Origin: Siphonodentalium dalli | Taxonomy: Eukaryota; Mollusca; Scaphopoda; Gadilida; Siphonodentaliidae | Reading direction: 5' to 3' | Length of the DNA stretch: 64,000 nucleotides | NCBI GenBank assembly: GCA_032622095.1 | Contig: CP136063.1 | Location: 90,187,980 to 90,251,979 of the forward strand | In this document: positions 25,001-40,000 of the stretch, piece after piece | Numbering within the stretch: the first letter of the stretch is position 1 | Layout: each line of letters begins with the position of its first letter | Translations under genes and position numbers: made by a program | The notes under the pieces: generated by a model | The model's database searches: none | What the model saw: only the letters and a program-made list of their open reading frames with translations | What the model was told of the DNA's origin: nothing

Positions 25001-28000
25001 GCAAAAAATATAACATTGAACATTAGACCCTGAGCAAATATTGCGATATTTTAATTCATTGCAACTCTGGAATCAGATATTGAATAACATTGATTGCCTG
25101 GAAAAGGTATATTGCATTATCTTAACATTATACTATTTTATAACTTCACATACTGCTTTCTCTTTGTTTTAATAATCATATAAGCGCTATAAACATTTCA
25201 GAGTGAAGACAGCTCTAGATTTTTTCCCCAAGGTCTACAGGGATAATTTTTATGTCACTGCTGATAAGAATATTCAAACCGGCACAAACAAAACAATCTC
25301 AATTTATAAAAAAAATATAAGAAACAAAACATGTATTTTCAGTGCTATATCAACAAATTTGTTGGAAATCTTCAGCGTAGGTATTATTTGAGATAGCCCT
25401 TGGGGTTCTAATGAGCCAAGTCCATTTAAATACAGTAATGCCCTAAATAATCGACTCCTTAACCACAGCAGAATTATGGGTAACTTTTCAGGATTTAGTC
25501 GTAAATATGGCTTGTTGCCATTCATCTCACTGAGAGCCAACAAGCCATATTTCTGACTGTTGATGGTCAGAGAATGTCAAAACAACTTAGAAGCAAATTA
25601 TTTTAGGTATTGTGATGAAGTAGGCCCTTACTTACTTACACTTACTTACCTCATGATGTTTTATTTCTGATGCTACAGATGTCAGATTTGCTTCGACCGA
25701 CTTGCTCATTGCATCTACAGTATTCTTGAGATTCATAAACTGAAATAAATAAATAGCAGAGATATAAGCCATCAATACGGCAATGAGACAAATATGACTT
25801 AAACTTCAAGCTACGTTTAACTTTTGGCCATGCTGTATTTGATATGGGGACCAAGCCAATGCATAACAAACATATTTACCTGTAAAATCAGCTGGGTATC
25901 TAAACATTTATCCTTCTACATATTCTTTATTGTTTGATCGTTACATGCTCTTTATTGCTCGATGCGTAGGATGATGCAAATGTTATTATTATAATAACAT
26001 TTGAGATTAAAAATTTAATCTTTTCATCTAAATATCATAAAATAGTGATCTTGCCTTTTTAATCTCAACAGTTATTTAACCTATAGATCCAGTCCGGTGA
26101 TTACTTGTAATCAAGCCTGAGTTTATGTGCCTGCAATTTGCAGAATGAGGTCCCCAGAGGGTGAATTTAGTGACGCTATCCCGCATAGCGGGCTAGCATC
26201 TCCAAATTCACCATCTGGGGACCTCAATCTGCATGGCCTCATCTGCTATGGGGGACAGACTCAGATTGAAGTTCCCAAATGGTGCACATTGTGATGTACA
26301 CCCAATGGGAACCTCGATTATGCAATGTGTCGCCTGCCAATTTGGGGATATAGAGAAACTAAACTAAAAATGAAATAGAATCTATGTGAAGAAGTTTCTA
26401 TAGAAATTTGATAAAAAAGCAACTTTCCAGAGAAGATGAGGCCTAATCAGAATGAGGTCCCCAGAGGGTGAATTTAGTGATGCTAGCCAACTATGTGGGA
26501 TAGCGTCACTAAATTCACCCTATGGGGAACTCATTCTGCAAATGACAGGCACACTAAACTCAGACCTGATCTTGCCTGAATATTTGGAGCTATATTAAAG
26601 AACTAAGTTTCAATATATTTCAATTATTCTATTCATGTGTTTATATTCAAGCTTCGAAATAAAAATAAATTCTCTGAGAAGCCAATTAAATATATTTGAG
26701 TAGGGAGGGTTTTTTGGGGGTAGGTAGGGAGAGGGGAAACAATTTTTTTTTTAATTTTGGACTCAATAATCTGCACAGCATTACCTGCTGCTGTAACTGC
26801 ATCCCATCTTTCAGCGATTGGTGTGGAGAGACTGTGGAGGACTGCTGCGCCTGGTGAATGAGAAAGGATAAAATTAATAGTCTGGCAAAAATATATGGAA
26901 TAGGAGATATAGAGCTCTTTCCATCAACGTATCACATTATTATAATCAATAAATTTGAAAAATGATCAAGGAAATATGGGTTGATACAAAAATCGGACTT
27001 GGCACTGAAAGGGTTAATCTAAGGATTGTGAGGTACCTGTATATGTTCCACTTTGAGACTCAGCTCCTCTATTTGGTCTGCTTTGGTCTGAAAATCTTGA
27101 ATCTTAGCATCAATCTCAGTGTGCCATCCTTTAATGGCGTCGACATCACTACCAATACTAGCAACACTCTGAAAACAGATAAAGAAATGAGAAAAATCGG
27201 CATGAGATGTCTGCCAATAACCCCTGACCATTAACCCTGCATTAAAGATCCTGTGCCAGTGCATTCTCTTATATATGTGGGAGCCTCACATATGCAGTAA
27301 AACCTCTCCAAACCGAACACCTTTCGGTCCAGCCATTCTGTTCGGATTAGGGAGGTGTTTTGTTTATAAAAAATAGCACTACAATTTTCTGTATTGAATG
27401 CACTGGCTTACAAGGTGAAATATAAGTTTGAAATAGTGAAATAAGCACATAATATGTCTCTAAAGGCACCATGAGCTAGAACATAAATTTAATAACAGGC
27501 TGTAAAACAACTATGAAAGTGTCAATGACACTGTAGCAGTGTCAATGACACTGCAGCTCAACTTGGAAAGCGAATAATTTCATGTTTTACAGTCAATGGA
27601 GTGATTAGGATTGTGGAAAGATGAAAGGCCTAGTTATGCATAGAGCAATAAAATCCAAGATGCATGTTTTTTTTGCTGAATGACCCCAAAAAGACTCGTT
27701 TCCATTTACATGTCATTGTTAACATCCATCACAAATTTCATGATGATCTGACAAAAGATACAACCTGTAGCCTGTGTCAAAGGATTTAGTCATGTAAAGA
27801 GTAAAATACAAGATGGCTGCTGGCTGCCATAGTTTTTGGCCGAATGACCCCAAAATGACTCGTTCCCATCTACATGTCATTGTTAACATCCATGACAAAA
27901 TTCATGATGATCCGACCAAAGCTAAGACCTGTATCCCGTGCCAAAGGATTTAGTCCTGCAAAGAGTAATATCCAAGATGGCTGCTGGCGGACATGTTTTT

Positions 28001-31000
28001 TGGCCGAAAGACCCCAAAATGACTCGTTCCCATCTACATGTCAACATTAACATTCATGACAAATTTCATGATGATCAGACGAACAGTACGACCTGTAGCC
28101 CCTGCTAATGGATTGAATTTGGAAATCCAAGATGGCACTGGCAGCCATGTTTTTTTGCCGAATGACCCCAAAATGACTCGTTCCCATCCACATGTCAACA
28201 GCTGTGACAAATTTCATAATGATCCGACCAAAGGTAAGACCTGTATCCGTGCCAAAGGATTTAGTCATGCAAAGAGTAAAATCCAAATTGGCTGCTGGCG
28301 GCCATGTTTTTTGCCCGAATGACCCCAAAATGACTCGTTCCAATCTACATGTCAATATTAACATCCATGACAAATTTCATGATGATCAGACGAACAGTAT
28401 GACCTGTAGCCCGTGCTAATGGATTGAATTTTGAAATCCAAGATGGCCGGTGGCAGCCATGTTTTTTTTGCCGAATGACCCCCAAAATGACTCATTCCCA
28501 TCTACATGTCAATGTCAACAGCCATGACAAATTTCATAATGATCCGACCAAAGTTACAACCTGTAGCCCATGCTAAAGGAAATTGTTGACGAATCACGCA
28601 CACACACACGCACGGATGACGGATACCAAGCCATGGCAATAGCTCAAACTTTACAAAGTAAAGTTGAGCTATTCAGAAACACTACGAGTATATTTTTTTT
28701 ATGCCACAATCTTTACAATGCGATGGATAAACACTTTTCATTTCAATTTGTATGGAGAAAGTTTAATCCACTCTGAGAAGTTTATGCCACGATCTTTACA
28801 ATGCGAAGGATAAACACTTTTCCGTTCAAATTGTATGGAAAAAGTTTGATCCACTCTGCGAAGTTTAATCAACAGCAGGCACGTTTAATCAACAGGTGTT
28901 GATTAAATGTAAAATTTAAGCAGATGGCTTTATTTATATAGTAAGATAGGCGATCGTGGTATAAACTGTGAGTGCTCAGGGACTTTTGCCAACTGAAAGA
29001 ATGTAACAAATATTACAGAAAATCCCAACCATTTTGATTGTACTATTTCTGAAAATACAACGTCTAAACTATGCACTATTGTAAACATTTATTCATTTAT
29101 TCTATTAAAGAGACCCAAGACACCCGTAGTGGGTAATGTTAAAAAAATACACAAGTTTGTAAAAACAAACACTAAAATGATCATGGATAAATAAAAAAAC
29201 CTTTTTCTTAAATTAATTTTTCATTGTTCTCCAATAAAGAAATTTTGCATGATGAAACCATTTTTGCATGTGTATAAACAAAACTGTTACAGTGATTTGG
29301 CAACAAACATCGCTAATCATGTAGTAAATTAAAATATTTTAGTCTAAATATGATTTTCAGAATATTTTTCAATGCTTTGACCTTATCCAATGTTTACCAT
29401 CAAGATTTGATAAACTTGGTATCCTATTAGACTAATTGGACTCTAATCGGTATTTCCACTGTAACAGTAATGTTAACCCTTTGAGTGCCAGGTCGATTTT
29501 TGTATCAACCCATATACCCTGTGCCAATGCATTATCTTATATATGAGAGTCGACAATAGGTTTAGGGCCGATGAGATCGGCCCCTGGCACTCAAAGGGTT
29601 AACATAAGAATGGTGTTGACATGCAAAATCTCATTATTGGAGAGTTATTAATAATGAAAACAAGAACAAAGTCAATCTATTTTTTTCATGTACTTGTTGA
29701 TGATAGTTGTTTTACAGACTAATATTTTATTTTGCTTAAACCCACTTCGAAGGCCTTGAGTCCCTTTAATGTGGGATACAAATGGGGGTATACAAATGGC
29801 AATGATTTCGCCAAATTGAGTCCCATCGTAAAATTCATATATAAGAACAAAATTCATGAAAATAGCCACTCTATTCTCTATTCCACATAACTTTTAACAG
29901 AGCTATTGAAAATATTTCAAAGGCAACCAAACTAGTTTTTCCCCATACTCCCTTATGGGATACTATTACCATGTAGAAAGAGATTCCAGTTCTAAATTAT
30001 CAAAAGGATATGGAGACTTGATTGGAAGTTACAAATTGTTTATTGAATTCGATGAGGAAAGTCTCTTCCTGACAAAATTTGCAAAGATATTACAACTACA
30101 ATTCAATGAATGTTTCCTTTATAGATTACGACTTATTAAATAATATGTCCAAATTAAGAACTCATCTGAGAATGTAACGTTTGTTCCATAGCTATTTTCC
30201 TACAACTTTCAAATATATTATATATATATATCTTTATTGTCCTCCCTTCACAGAGAGATATATACAGACAATTTAGGTTAACAAATGTTGGGAGCTGGGC
30301 TGGTGCGTAACTATTTTCCTACAACTTTCAAATATTAACCCTTTCATGATGGGAGCTGAGCTGGTGCAGTATTAAAGATCATGTAAGCCAGTGCGTTCTC
30401 TTATACATGTACAGTAATGCCCTAAGTAATCGACTCCTTAAACACAGCAGAATTATGGGTAACTTTTCAGGATTTAGTCGGAAATATGGCTTGTTGCCAT
30501 TCATCGGAAAGCTCTCAGGGAAAGCTTTCCGATGAATGGCAACAAGCCATATTTCCGACTAAATCCTGAAAAGTTACCCATAATTCTGCTGTGTTTAAGG
30601 AGTTGATTACTTAGGGCATTACTGTATATCTGAGTCTCTCATAGGAAGCCTTGCATATATAAGAGAATGTACTGGCTTACAAGGTCAATGTAAATATTGT
30701 TAGGCCAATGTATTCTCTTATATATGCGAATCACCGTATGAGAGACTCACATATATAACAGAATGCATTGGCACAGGAATTTTGCAAAATTTCAGGAAGC
30801 TCCAGTCAAGGAAGGTTTAAAAATCCCGTAAGCCAGTTCACTCTCTTACATGTGTGAGTCTCCCACATGGAGCCTCACATCTTTAAGTGAATGCACTGGC
30901 ATACATGGTCAAGGTATATATTGTTAGGCCAATGTATTCTCTTATATATGTGAGGCTCCATGTGGGAGACTAGCATATATAAGAGAATGCATCAATAAAT

Positions 31001-34000
31001 GGTTTTCGAAAAATTTCAGTCATAGAAGGTTAACAGAACTGATTCATCCATTGTGTTACTTTAACAGATTCCACCCACTAAAGTAGACGAATTTGTGATA
31101 ATACTTACATTTTTCAGCGAATTCACAACATTTGGCAGATCTTTAATATCATCAGCTGAATGCAATCCCTCCTTCATATTTGTTGTCATTGTTGTGAGTT
31201 CCTTCACCTGAAATTCATAATGTTTTAGCTAAAAGGCCTATAACTCCACCAAACCTCGTTGGATCAGAAGTATACGCACAATCATCGTTTGATGGTACCT
31301 ATCGCAGCAATAACGGACCATCAGCAACTGTCAGATTATCTTATTAATTAGCTATAGGCTATCGGCCGCAATAAGTAGAACGCTGCCCGCGTCATAAGTA
31401 ACAAAAAGTCGACCAATAAGTAGAAAACGCAGCCAATAAGTAACAAAAAGTCGGCCAATAAGTAGAAAACGCAGCCAATATGTCAAGGACACGTAAATGA
31501 CGTCATATGCAATTAGCTCGATCGGAAAAGAATATTGGGTCGACGGAAGATAGATTGCAGTTGATTTCGAATAAATTATGGACAGTCACTGTTTTTGGGA
31601 GTAAATATACATGTACGTGGATGAACTACATGTATCTGTATCAATATCATTCCCATGCAGTGGAAACTGAAAGTACTGTGAAATCGCTGTTCTTCACAAA
31701 GTTCACAAGAATAAAAATTGCTGGAATAATTGTTAATTTAATAAAACACACAATGGTATATCTATGTTAATATATTCATCCTGTGAAACAATTATTACAT
31801 TGTTGCTAATTAATAAAATACTTATTAATTGGTTGTTTCCACATTGACCGAGTTATGAGGCCTCGGTCCGTCGTATTAGCCTTCGGCCTGCGGCCTCAGG
31901 CCAATACGACAGACCTCGGCCTCATAACTCGGCCAATATGCAAACAACCAATTAATAACATATATTAATGACTCTATAATACACACACGAAGTAGCATGC
32001 TTGTGAGAGGACTATGTAGATGGTCGGTTCAGTTTAAACAACTTTCAGCAGCTACCGCTACATGTATGGCAATCTCACACCACTGACAGTTTTCAGCCAT
32101 TTCTTAAACTTAATACCTATTGGCAGCCCTGTAAATTAGTGCTGACCATACCAATGCAAAAAATAAATTCTGTCAGCCAATTTTAGCCAAGACAAATTTC
32201 AGCAGCTGCCAATATATTGTGTAAAATTTAATCAAATTGCTGCAGGTATTGTACATGTATTACTAAAATTGTGGCAAGTACATGTACAGGGTATTGTATG
32301 CAAACAACAAAAATGGATTTTTGAAAGTATGGCTGTTACAACAAGAACTAGCTAACGAAGACTTCACTATTAATGCCAGTAAATGTATGTAGAGCATGTC
32401 ACTCTGCGGATCCTATGTTTTACACTGTAGTCAAACTAAATTTTACTAACCTTAGCTGAGATCTCAGTAACATTGCGGGCTACACTATCGATACCACCAC
32501 CTCCCGTTTTCAGATCTTTAAGTTTCTGATGGATATCCTGCAGCTCTGTATTAACCCTCTGCAGGTCATCATTGGATCCTTTGCCTGATGATTCAACTAC
32601 AATTAAAAGCAATTTCCAACATTTATTCTCAATAAGAAACAGCAGATAAAATAATTAAATTAAACAGTCGGCAACAAAACACATTGTACATTTCAAAAGT
32701 CACTTACATGTACATGTACAAAGCTACCGGTGCATGTAATTCGTAATAAGCAAGCATACAATCAGTGTCGCTCTGCCATTTCCATTGCAAAAATAATTCA
32801 CACTTGGCAAATTTAATATATTTTCATTTGGCAAATCACTTTTAAATTCCTCACGAAAGTTGAAAAATACCATTAATTTCAGGAAGCTCTAACTTGATGT
32901 TATAAGGTTAGGAAACTTTAATGCTGTACATGTATATAGAAGCCACAAAGGGGATCTGATAGAATGCTTTAAAATATTCAACGGCTAGTATGATGTAGTA
33001 TCTGGAAGTATTAAATACCCTAACAAACAAGACAGTCAAAGACTGTGGGGTCGCTCACCAGACTGCAAAGATTGATAAGACTGGGACTATGGAGACCACA
33101 ACAGTAAGAACTTTTCATAATCACTTTAAAAGAATTAGATCTACACAGGATATGTGGCTAGAGAGGCTTCATGTATGTAGATCGGTGAATATCTACCCTG
33201 AAATTACCAACTGTACACGACTGATCACATACACCCCCCCCCCCCCCCCCTCCTCCAGCTCAACAAGTACCGTTCTGACCGGGCTCCAGACTCCCAAGTC
33301 TTAGGTTGGAATTTCACAACCGACATATCAAACTTTCTCAATTGTTGGAAATTTCCAATCTCACAAGCACCTTTTTAATAAAAACCATTTAGACATGTTT
33401 GAAGCCAGATTATCCATGGACCCAAAACACCAAACATGTATCTCAGATTAATCAGTCAGGTAGTTCCAAGGGAGATGTTTTAATGAATTTCGTATTTTAA
33501 TGATTTTATTAGACACAAAAATGTTAAGTCCCCATAGCCCCGTCATTTCCAGGTTGACCTCATGTTAACAAATCTGAATCTCAGTCACTAAAGGATCCTC
33601 CATACTATATGTCAGCTAAATAGTCCAACCTCTCTTGAGAAGACATTTTAAGTATTACTATAGAGACACACATTTATGTCCCACCATATTTAACCTGGTG
33701 ACCCCATCTGAATAAATTTGAATCCCAGACACCAAAGAACCCTTCATACTAAATATCAGTAAAATAGACCTGATGGTCCTTGTGAAGGAAGCATATTAAG
33801 AGGAAAACTGTCCTTCGCTTGGCCCCTATTTGACGAGGTTACCCCATTTAAACAAGTACCACAAGGACCCTCCATACTACATATAAGCTAAATAGGACTA
33901 ATGGGTCTTGAGGAGGGGCCATTTTAAGAATTACTATGGGGGAACGGTTATGTCCCTGGTCGCACCCCTATTTGACCTGGTGAACCCATTTCAACAAATC

Positions 34001-37000
34001 TGAATCCCAGTCACCCAAGGACTCTCTATACCAAAATGTATGCTAAATATGCCAAATGGTTCAACTAATGTGGGAAAGAATTATGTCTGTAGCCCTGACC
34101 ATATTTGACCCAATTCTGAATCAAATCTGAATCCTTGTCACCCATACCAAATATAAGCTGAATAGGCCTGATGGTTCTTGACATTTTAAGAATTACCATG
34201 GATGGACAAGTTATGTCCCTGGCTCCGCCCTTATTTGTTTTTAACACATCTGTATCCCTGTCACCCAAGGACCTTCCATACCAATTATAAGCTAAATAGC
34301 CCCGATGATTCTTGAGAAGATGTTTTAAGAATTACTATGGATGGAAAGACTTAGGTCCTTTACTATGTCACTTTATTGACCATGTGACCCCCATTTGAAC
34401 AGAACTGAATCCCAGCCACCTAGGGACCATCCTGACAAAATATGTCTCAATTCTTCATTTCTGGTAAGCTAAGAAAAATGCCTCCTTCTTTCTCATCCAG
34501 TTTCCCATATGTAATTGCCTGAGAAACAGGTATTTAGTTTTACTGGCCTAACTGTCAGATTCATCATTCACAATCTGTATCCCTGTCACCCAAGGACCTT
34601 CCATACCAATTATAAGCTAAATAGCCCAGATGATTCTTGAGAAGATGTTTTAAGAATTACTATGGATGGAAAGAGTTAGGTCCCTAATCATGCCACTTTT
34701 TTTACCATGTGACTCCCATTTGAACAGAACTGAATCCCAGCCACCTACATGTAGGGACCATCCTGACAAAATATGTTTCAATTCTTCATTGCAGGTAAGA
34801 TAAGAAAAATGCCTCCTTTTTTCTCATCCAGAGTTTCGCATATGTAATTGCCTGAGAAACGGGTATTTAGTTTTACTGGCCTAACTGTCAGATTCATCAT
34901 TCACAAGCCCTTGGGAGTTATTATAAACCATGGGTCATTTATATACAAACAGGCAGAGCATTTTAGGGTATTAATCAAACTAGCTGTCATTCCAATCAGA
35001 TTTTGTTAACACTGCCATTTCATTCATTACTTTATAAGCAATGTGACTTCTATATGGTGTATATCTGTGATTGCAGACAGCTTCCTGGTACTGTATCTCA
35101 TAGAGCTCTGAGTATCTACTAGCTGTTTGCATGTTCTTGATTTTAGACTGATTTAAAGCAAATTTGGTTGAGTCACCCTGGTGGATATTATAATGGTGTT
35201 ATTTTTTTTTTCAAATTGAGCAGGAAATTAATCTCAATTAAAATAAAAAAAATGAATTTGAAAAATATTTTTTTATTTTTTTTTTTTCAAATCAAACATT
35301 TGTTGTTTTGTTTTGTTTTTGTTTCTGTTTTGTTTTGTTTTTGGTTAAATTGAACAAGGAGTTCAATTTAAATTTTTTTTAAAGAGTTGTGTCCCTGGCT
35401 CCGCCCCTATTTGACTCAGTGACCCCATTTGAACAAATCTGAACCCCAGTCACCCAAAGACCCTTCAAACCAAATATAAGCTAAATCGGCCCAATGGTTC
35501 TTGAGAAGAAATCATTCTAAGAATTACTATGGATGAATAGAGTTATGGCCCTGCTTTCGCAACTATTTGAGCTAGTGACCTCATTTGAACAAATCTGAAT
35601 GTTAGTCACCTAGGGAACATCCATACCAAATATGAACCCATTTGGTCCTATGGATTGGAAGAAGATGTTTAAAGAATTGTTGACGGATGGACGGAAGGAC
35701 GGACGGATGGATGGACGGACGGACGACGGACGAGGAGTGATGACTATAGCTCCACCGGAGACTTCGTCTCAGGTGAGCTAAAAACACTGAATCTTAAATC
35801 CTGAGGCCACAATTACCAAGAAGGATGCAACTATGATGTGAGGAAATATACATTCAGCCAAAGAGTGGTCACTACTTGGAACAATCTACCAAACGAAGTG
35901 GTACAGTGTATATGCTGCATAATGCTGAAAACATAAACCAATTCAATACCAGACTGGACAGCCACTGGAATAATCAGGAGGTTAAGCATGACTATCAAAG
36001 GAATTGGTGACGGACCCACAACCACAAGTCCCCAAAACAAAAATTGACCACACCAATTTGTTCTGGGGACCTGTGCCCACAACCATATAAAGAAAATTTT
36101 ACTAGAGATGCGGCCAAATACAGTGAAATAACACAATACGAAGTGGAAAGGCAAAGTAAGGTACAGTAATGCCCTAAATAATCGACTCCTTAACCACAGC
36201 AGAATTATGGGTAACTTTTCATGATTTAGTCGAAATATGGCTTGTTACCATTCATCGGAAAGATTTCCGACTAAATCATGAAAAGTTACCCATAATCCTG
36301 CTGTGGTTAAGGAGTCGATTATTTAGGACATTACTGTACTAGTATGTATGATGGTGGTGTTTATATAGCTAATCCTCATTGTTTTTACCCTGCTGGACAA
36401 AACAAAGCGTTGCCACGGCGGCCGAAATGCAACTACACCGCAGCTCCACCGGCTAACTACAGTTGGGCCACGGTTTACTTGCCATTTGGCATGGTGTAGT
36501 TGCCGCAGTGTACTTTCATTAAACTGAAAAAAGATGATACAAACCAGAAATCTAACCACGGTGTACATGTCATTTGGCCGCGAGGGTAGTTGCCGTTCGG
36601 CCGCAGTGAACTTGCCGTTCGGCCGCAGTGTACTTGCCGTTCGACCGCGGTGCTCAACTGCAGTTACAAACTCTGACACCGCGGCCGAACAGCAAATACA
36701 CCGCGGTGCCAATGGATGATGAAGCAACCCTTTTACAAAGTTGTTTTTTGTTTGTTTTATGATACACTACAATAGAGAGGCGAAAATCTATTTATACAAG
36801 ACAGTCAATGACTGTGGAGACGCTCACCTACTGTAAAGACTGAGAAGAAAGGGACTTTGAAGACTAACACAGTCAGTACTTGTCAAAATAAGTTAAGACA
36901 AGTAGTTCTAAACATGGACATATACATGTAGCTCGGGATTTGCTGATGAGCCGGGCTCTTCACCTTGAAATTTCAAAGTGCACACTACTGTCAAATCTCC

Positions 37001-40000
37001 AACCCCCTTTTAAACAAGATAATCTTAACCATTCCATAGTCCTAAGTTCACAAAATTAATTTTGCACACCCCTCTTATGTTGAAATTTTATAACTGGAAT
37101 GGGTGCTTCAAGCTCTCAAACTTTTGGGAATTTCCAGCCTGACATCTCCCATAAAGTCAAAATTTGTGCCCCATTACAACAGATTAACATGAAGTCGGCA
37201 AATATGGACTGTTGGTTTAAAAACATACTAGTTGGAAATTAAAATCAAATTATGAGAACTATTCATATAGTGAGTCTAAGTGTGGTTTAAGGATGTCTTA
37301 TTTTTGGTGTGAAAATCTAATCTACAACTAATGTTGTATCAGAAATGAAATTTTCAAGAGGAATCTATATATTATTATAACAGTAGCATACAACATAGAT
37401 ACAGGTAGTGTGGGTGGGGGAGCTATAACTTTTACCTCTGCCCCTAGTTGAACAAACATGAATCCCCATGTATGAGATCTATTCATCTAGTAATTTTAAA
37501 CAGTGGCTTTTAAGAGTTGAAGTTAATTGATTTTCCAAAAAATGACCCCATTTGAACAGATCTGAACATGCCGCCCATGGACCCTGCATACCAAATATAA
37601 GCTAAATAGACTTGAAGGTTCTTGAGAAGTAATAGTTGTTAGAATTACTATGGAGGGAGAAAGTTACGGCCCTGGCATCCCTCCCATTTGAACGTGAGTC
37701 GCCTACAGGTAAGGATTTCATATGGATTGTTGACGGATTGGATGGACAGACCAATGGATGGAAGGACTCTCTGACAGACCGACAGTTTAAATCCAACAAC
37801 AGCAATATACATGTACCTCGATTGTTTGTTCATAATTAGGTATAATGAGTTCACATAGATAAGTGGTTGTTAAGAAAATATTGGAACAGCCAAGCCTGAA
37901 TTCAGTGTGTCTGAAGTCCCCAAAGAGTGAAACTAGTGATGCTATTCTGATAGGTGGGATAGCATCACCAAATTCACAATCTGGGAACATAATTTTACTT
38001 AATCCCCAACTGCTATGGGAGACCTAGGGACAGATAGAAATTCTCCAGCTGAAGTTGGCGATGTATGCACACCCATTGGGCACCTCAATTATGCATTTTA
38101 TCTTCTGCAAATTAGGGGATATAGAATCTGAACAGAAGGAAAAAAAGCAGCTAAAAATGTTAATTTGAGACTCTAGATACTTCCCAGAAGATGAGGCCTA
38201 AGCAGAATGAGGTCCTCAGAGGGTGTATTTGGTGATGCTAGCCTGCTGTGTGGAGCAACATAATTAAATTAACCCTCTGGGAACCTCATTCTACAAATGC
38301 CAAGCAGTCTTAATTCAAGCTTGGAGAAAAAGAAATTAATCTGATTTTAATGACCACTGAGTGATAATGTAAACAACAAGGGTGCTTCATTGATAACACC
38401 ATTAATCTCATTTAAATTATGAATGACATGAATTACACTCTCTGGGGATAGAGAGCACTATGGCATAGCAGTTGTTATCTTGTTTTATAAACATGTGTCC
38501 ATCAGAGCACATGGGTGGCTTGCTGTAGTGAGAATACAAGGATATTAAAGTAATTTACTGAACATTTCGGTACATCTGTCTGTTCCTGCTTTCTCCCAAA
38601 CCCCTGATTTCAACCAAATATAGTGGAGTGACTAGAGGTACCTCCCCTTCCCTCCCAAAGATGTAATGTCATAGGTTCTTCAAAATTTTAATGAGTTTTT
38701 TTTTTATTTAATTTAAAATAAATATAGGTTATCACCACCATGTGTGTTTCTGAGATCCGTATTCAAGTCGAGCTGCCTTCTCTGGGCAGTCTATCGACGA
38801 GTCCGTAGGACGAGTCGATAGACAGCCCAGAGAAGGCAGCGAGACTTGAATACGGATCTCGGAAACACACAGGGTGATGATAACCAATTTATCTTACAAT
38901 TCGTCCCATAAAAATGCAATAAAACTCAATTTAAAACAGGAACTATTTTATTACGCGCAACACACACAACGTACACAATTCTCAGCACGCGACGTTGTGA
39001 TAAGTCAAATTCTGAGAAATTCACGTCACTATTCAAATTCACTTTGGCTGGAATCCGATTCAATGAAGAGGCGACGATATTTTCGTTTCATATGTTCGAC
39101 ATAATTGTCACTTTTAACAGGATAATTGTATTATTTTATGGTGCAATCTCCTTGGATAGTGATAGTGTTAGGGAGATGCATTGCCGGAGAAGACTGTCCA
39201 TTCAGAGTTTTGGTGAATTTTGAACTTTCCGACACTTCCGACAATATAGTTCTGACTCGCACTAAAAAAATAAAATAACCCATTTAGAGGAAATGCAATA
39301 AATCACGGACTTTTCGTAAGTATTCTGTTTTATATCCTTAACATAAGATAAAATTAATTTGATTTTCCCTTCTGTATTTTATCGAATAAAAATGCGTTCA
39401 GTAGCTTTTGATCAAGACCGTACTGAATTACGGGGAATTCCCTACTTCGCTGAAATAGAAATTGTCAAAATAGTCCGTATTCGTGCGCGCTGTAAACAAT
39501 GTGTAAACTTCGTTCCTTTTTCGATTTCCAAACATTTTTGGGTGGTTATTTTGAGCTTTTCGGGCCCTGTCTCCACATTTTGTCAACTTTATTGAACTAA
39601 TTATTGATTATTTTACATTCGTAGCACACGAGTATATTATTTTACGACTTTTAGTTGGTTATTTAGACGTTTTGTTTTGAAAACAAGCCAGTTGTCGAAA
39701 CGCACGTGCACCAGCTGTTGCCATCGAAGATATCCTTGTTGCCATCCAGGATACAAGATCGGAAACCGCCTAGTCGTTTTCGCGTGTATTTGATGAAATA
39801 TAGCTATATTGTAAGATAAAATATTTTATCTAATAAAAAAAAAATATTTATTAAAAATAAAATATATATATATATAAATTTTTTGGGTTAAATTGAGCAA
39901 TAAGTTAAATCGAAAAAAGAAAAAAAAATTCAGATTTATGTCCATAGCCCCACCCACATTTGACCCAGTGACCTCATTTGAACAAATCTGAACCACAGTC

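Noticed and set aside
28047-28373. 108-codon minus-strand and 94-codon plus-strand frames
   Set aside because: They lie in the 175-180-bp tandem array; period and frame coincide by chance.
36323-36727. 134-codon minus-strand frame, Arg/Pro-rich
   Set aside because: It arises from a GC-rich short repeat that leaves frames open on both strands; no domain and no splice context.
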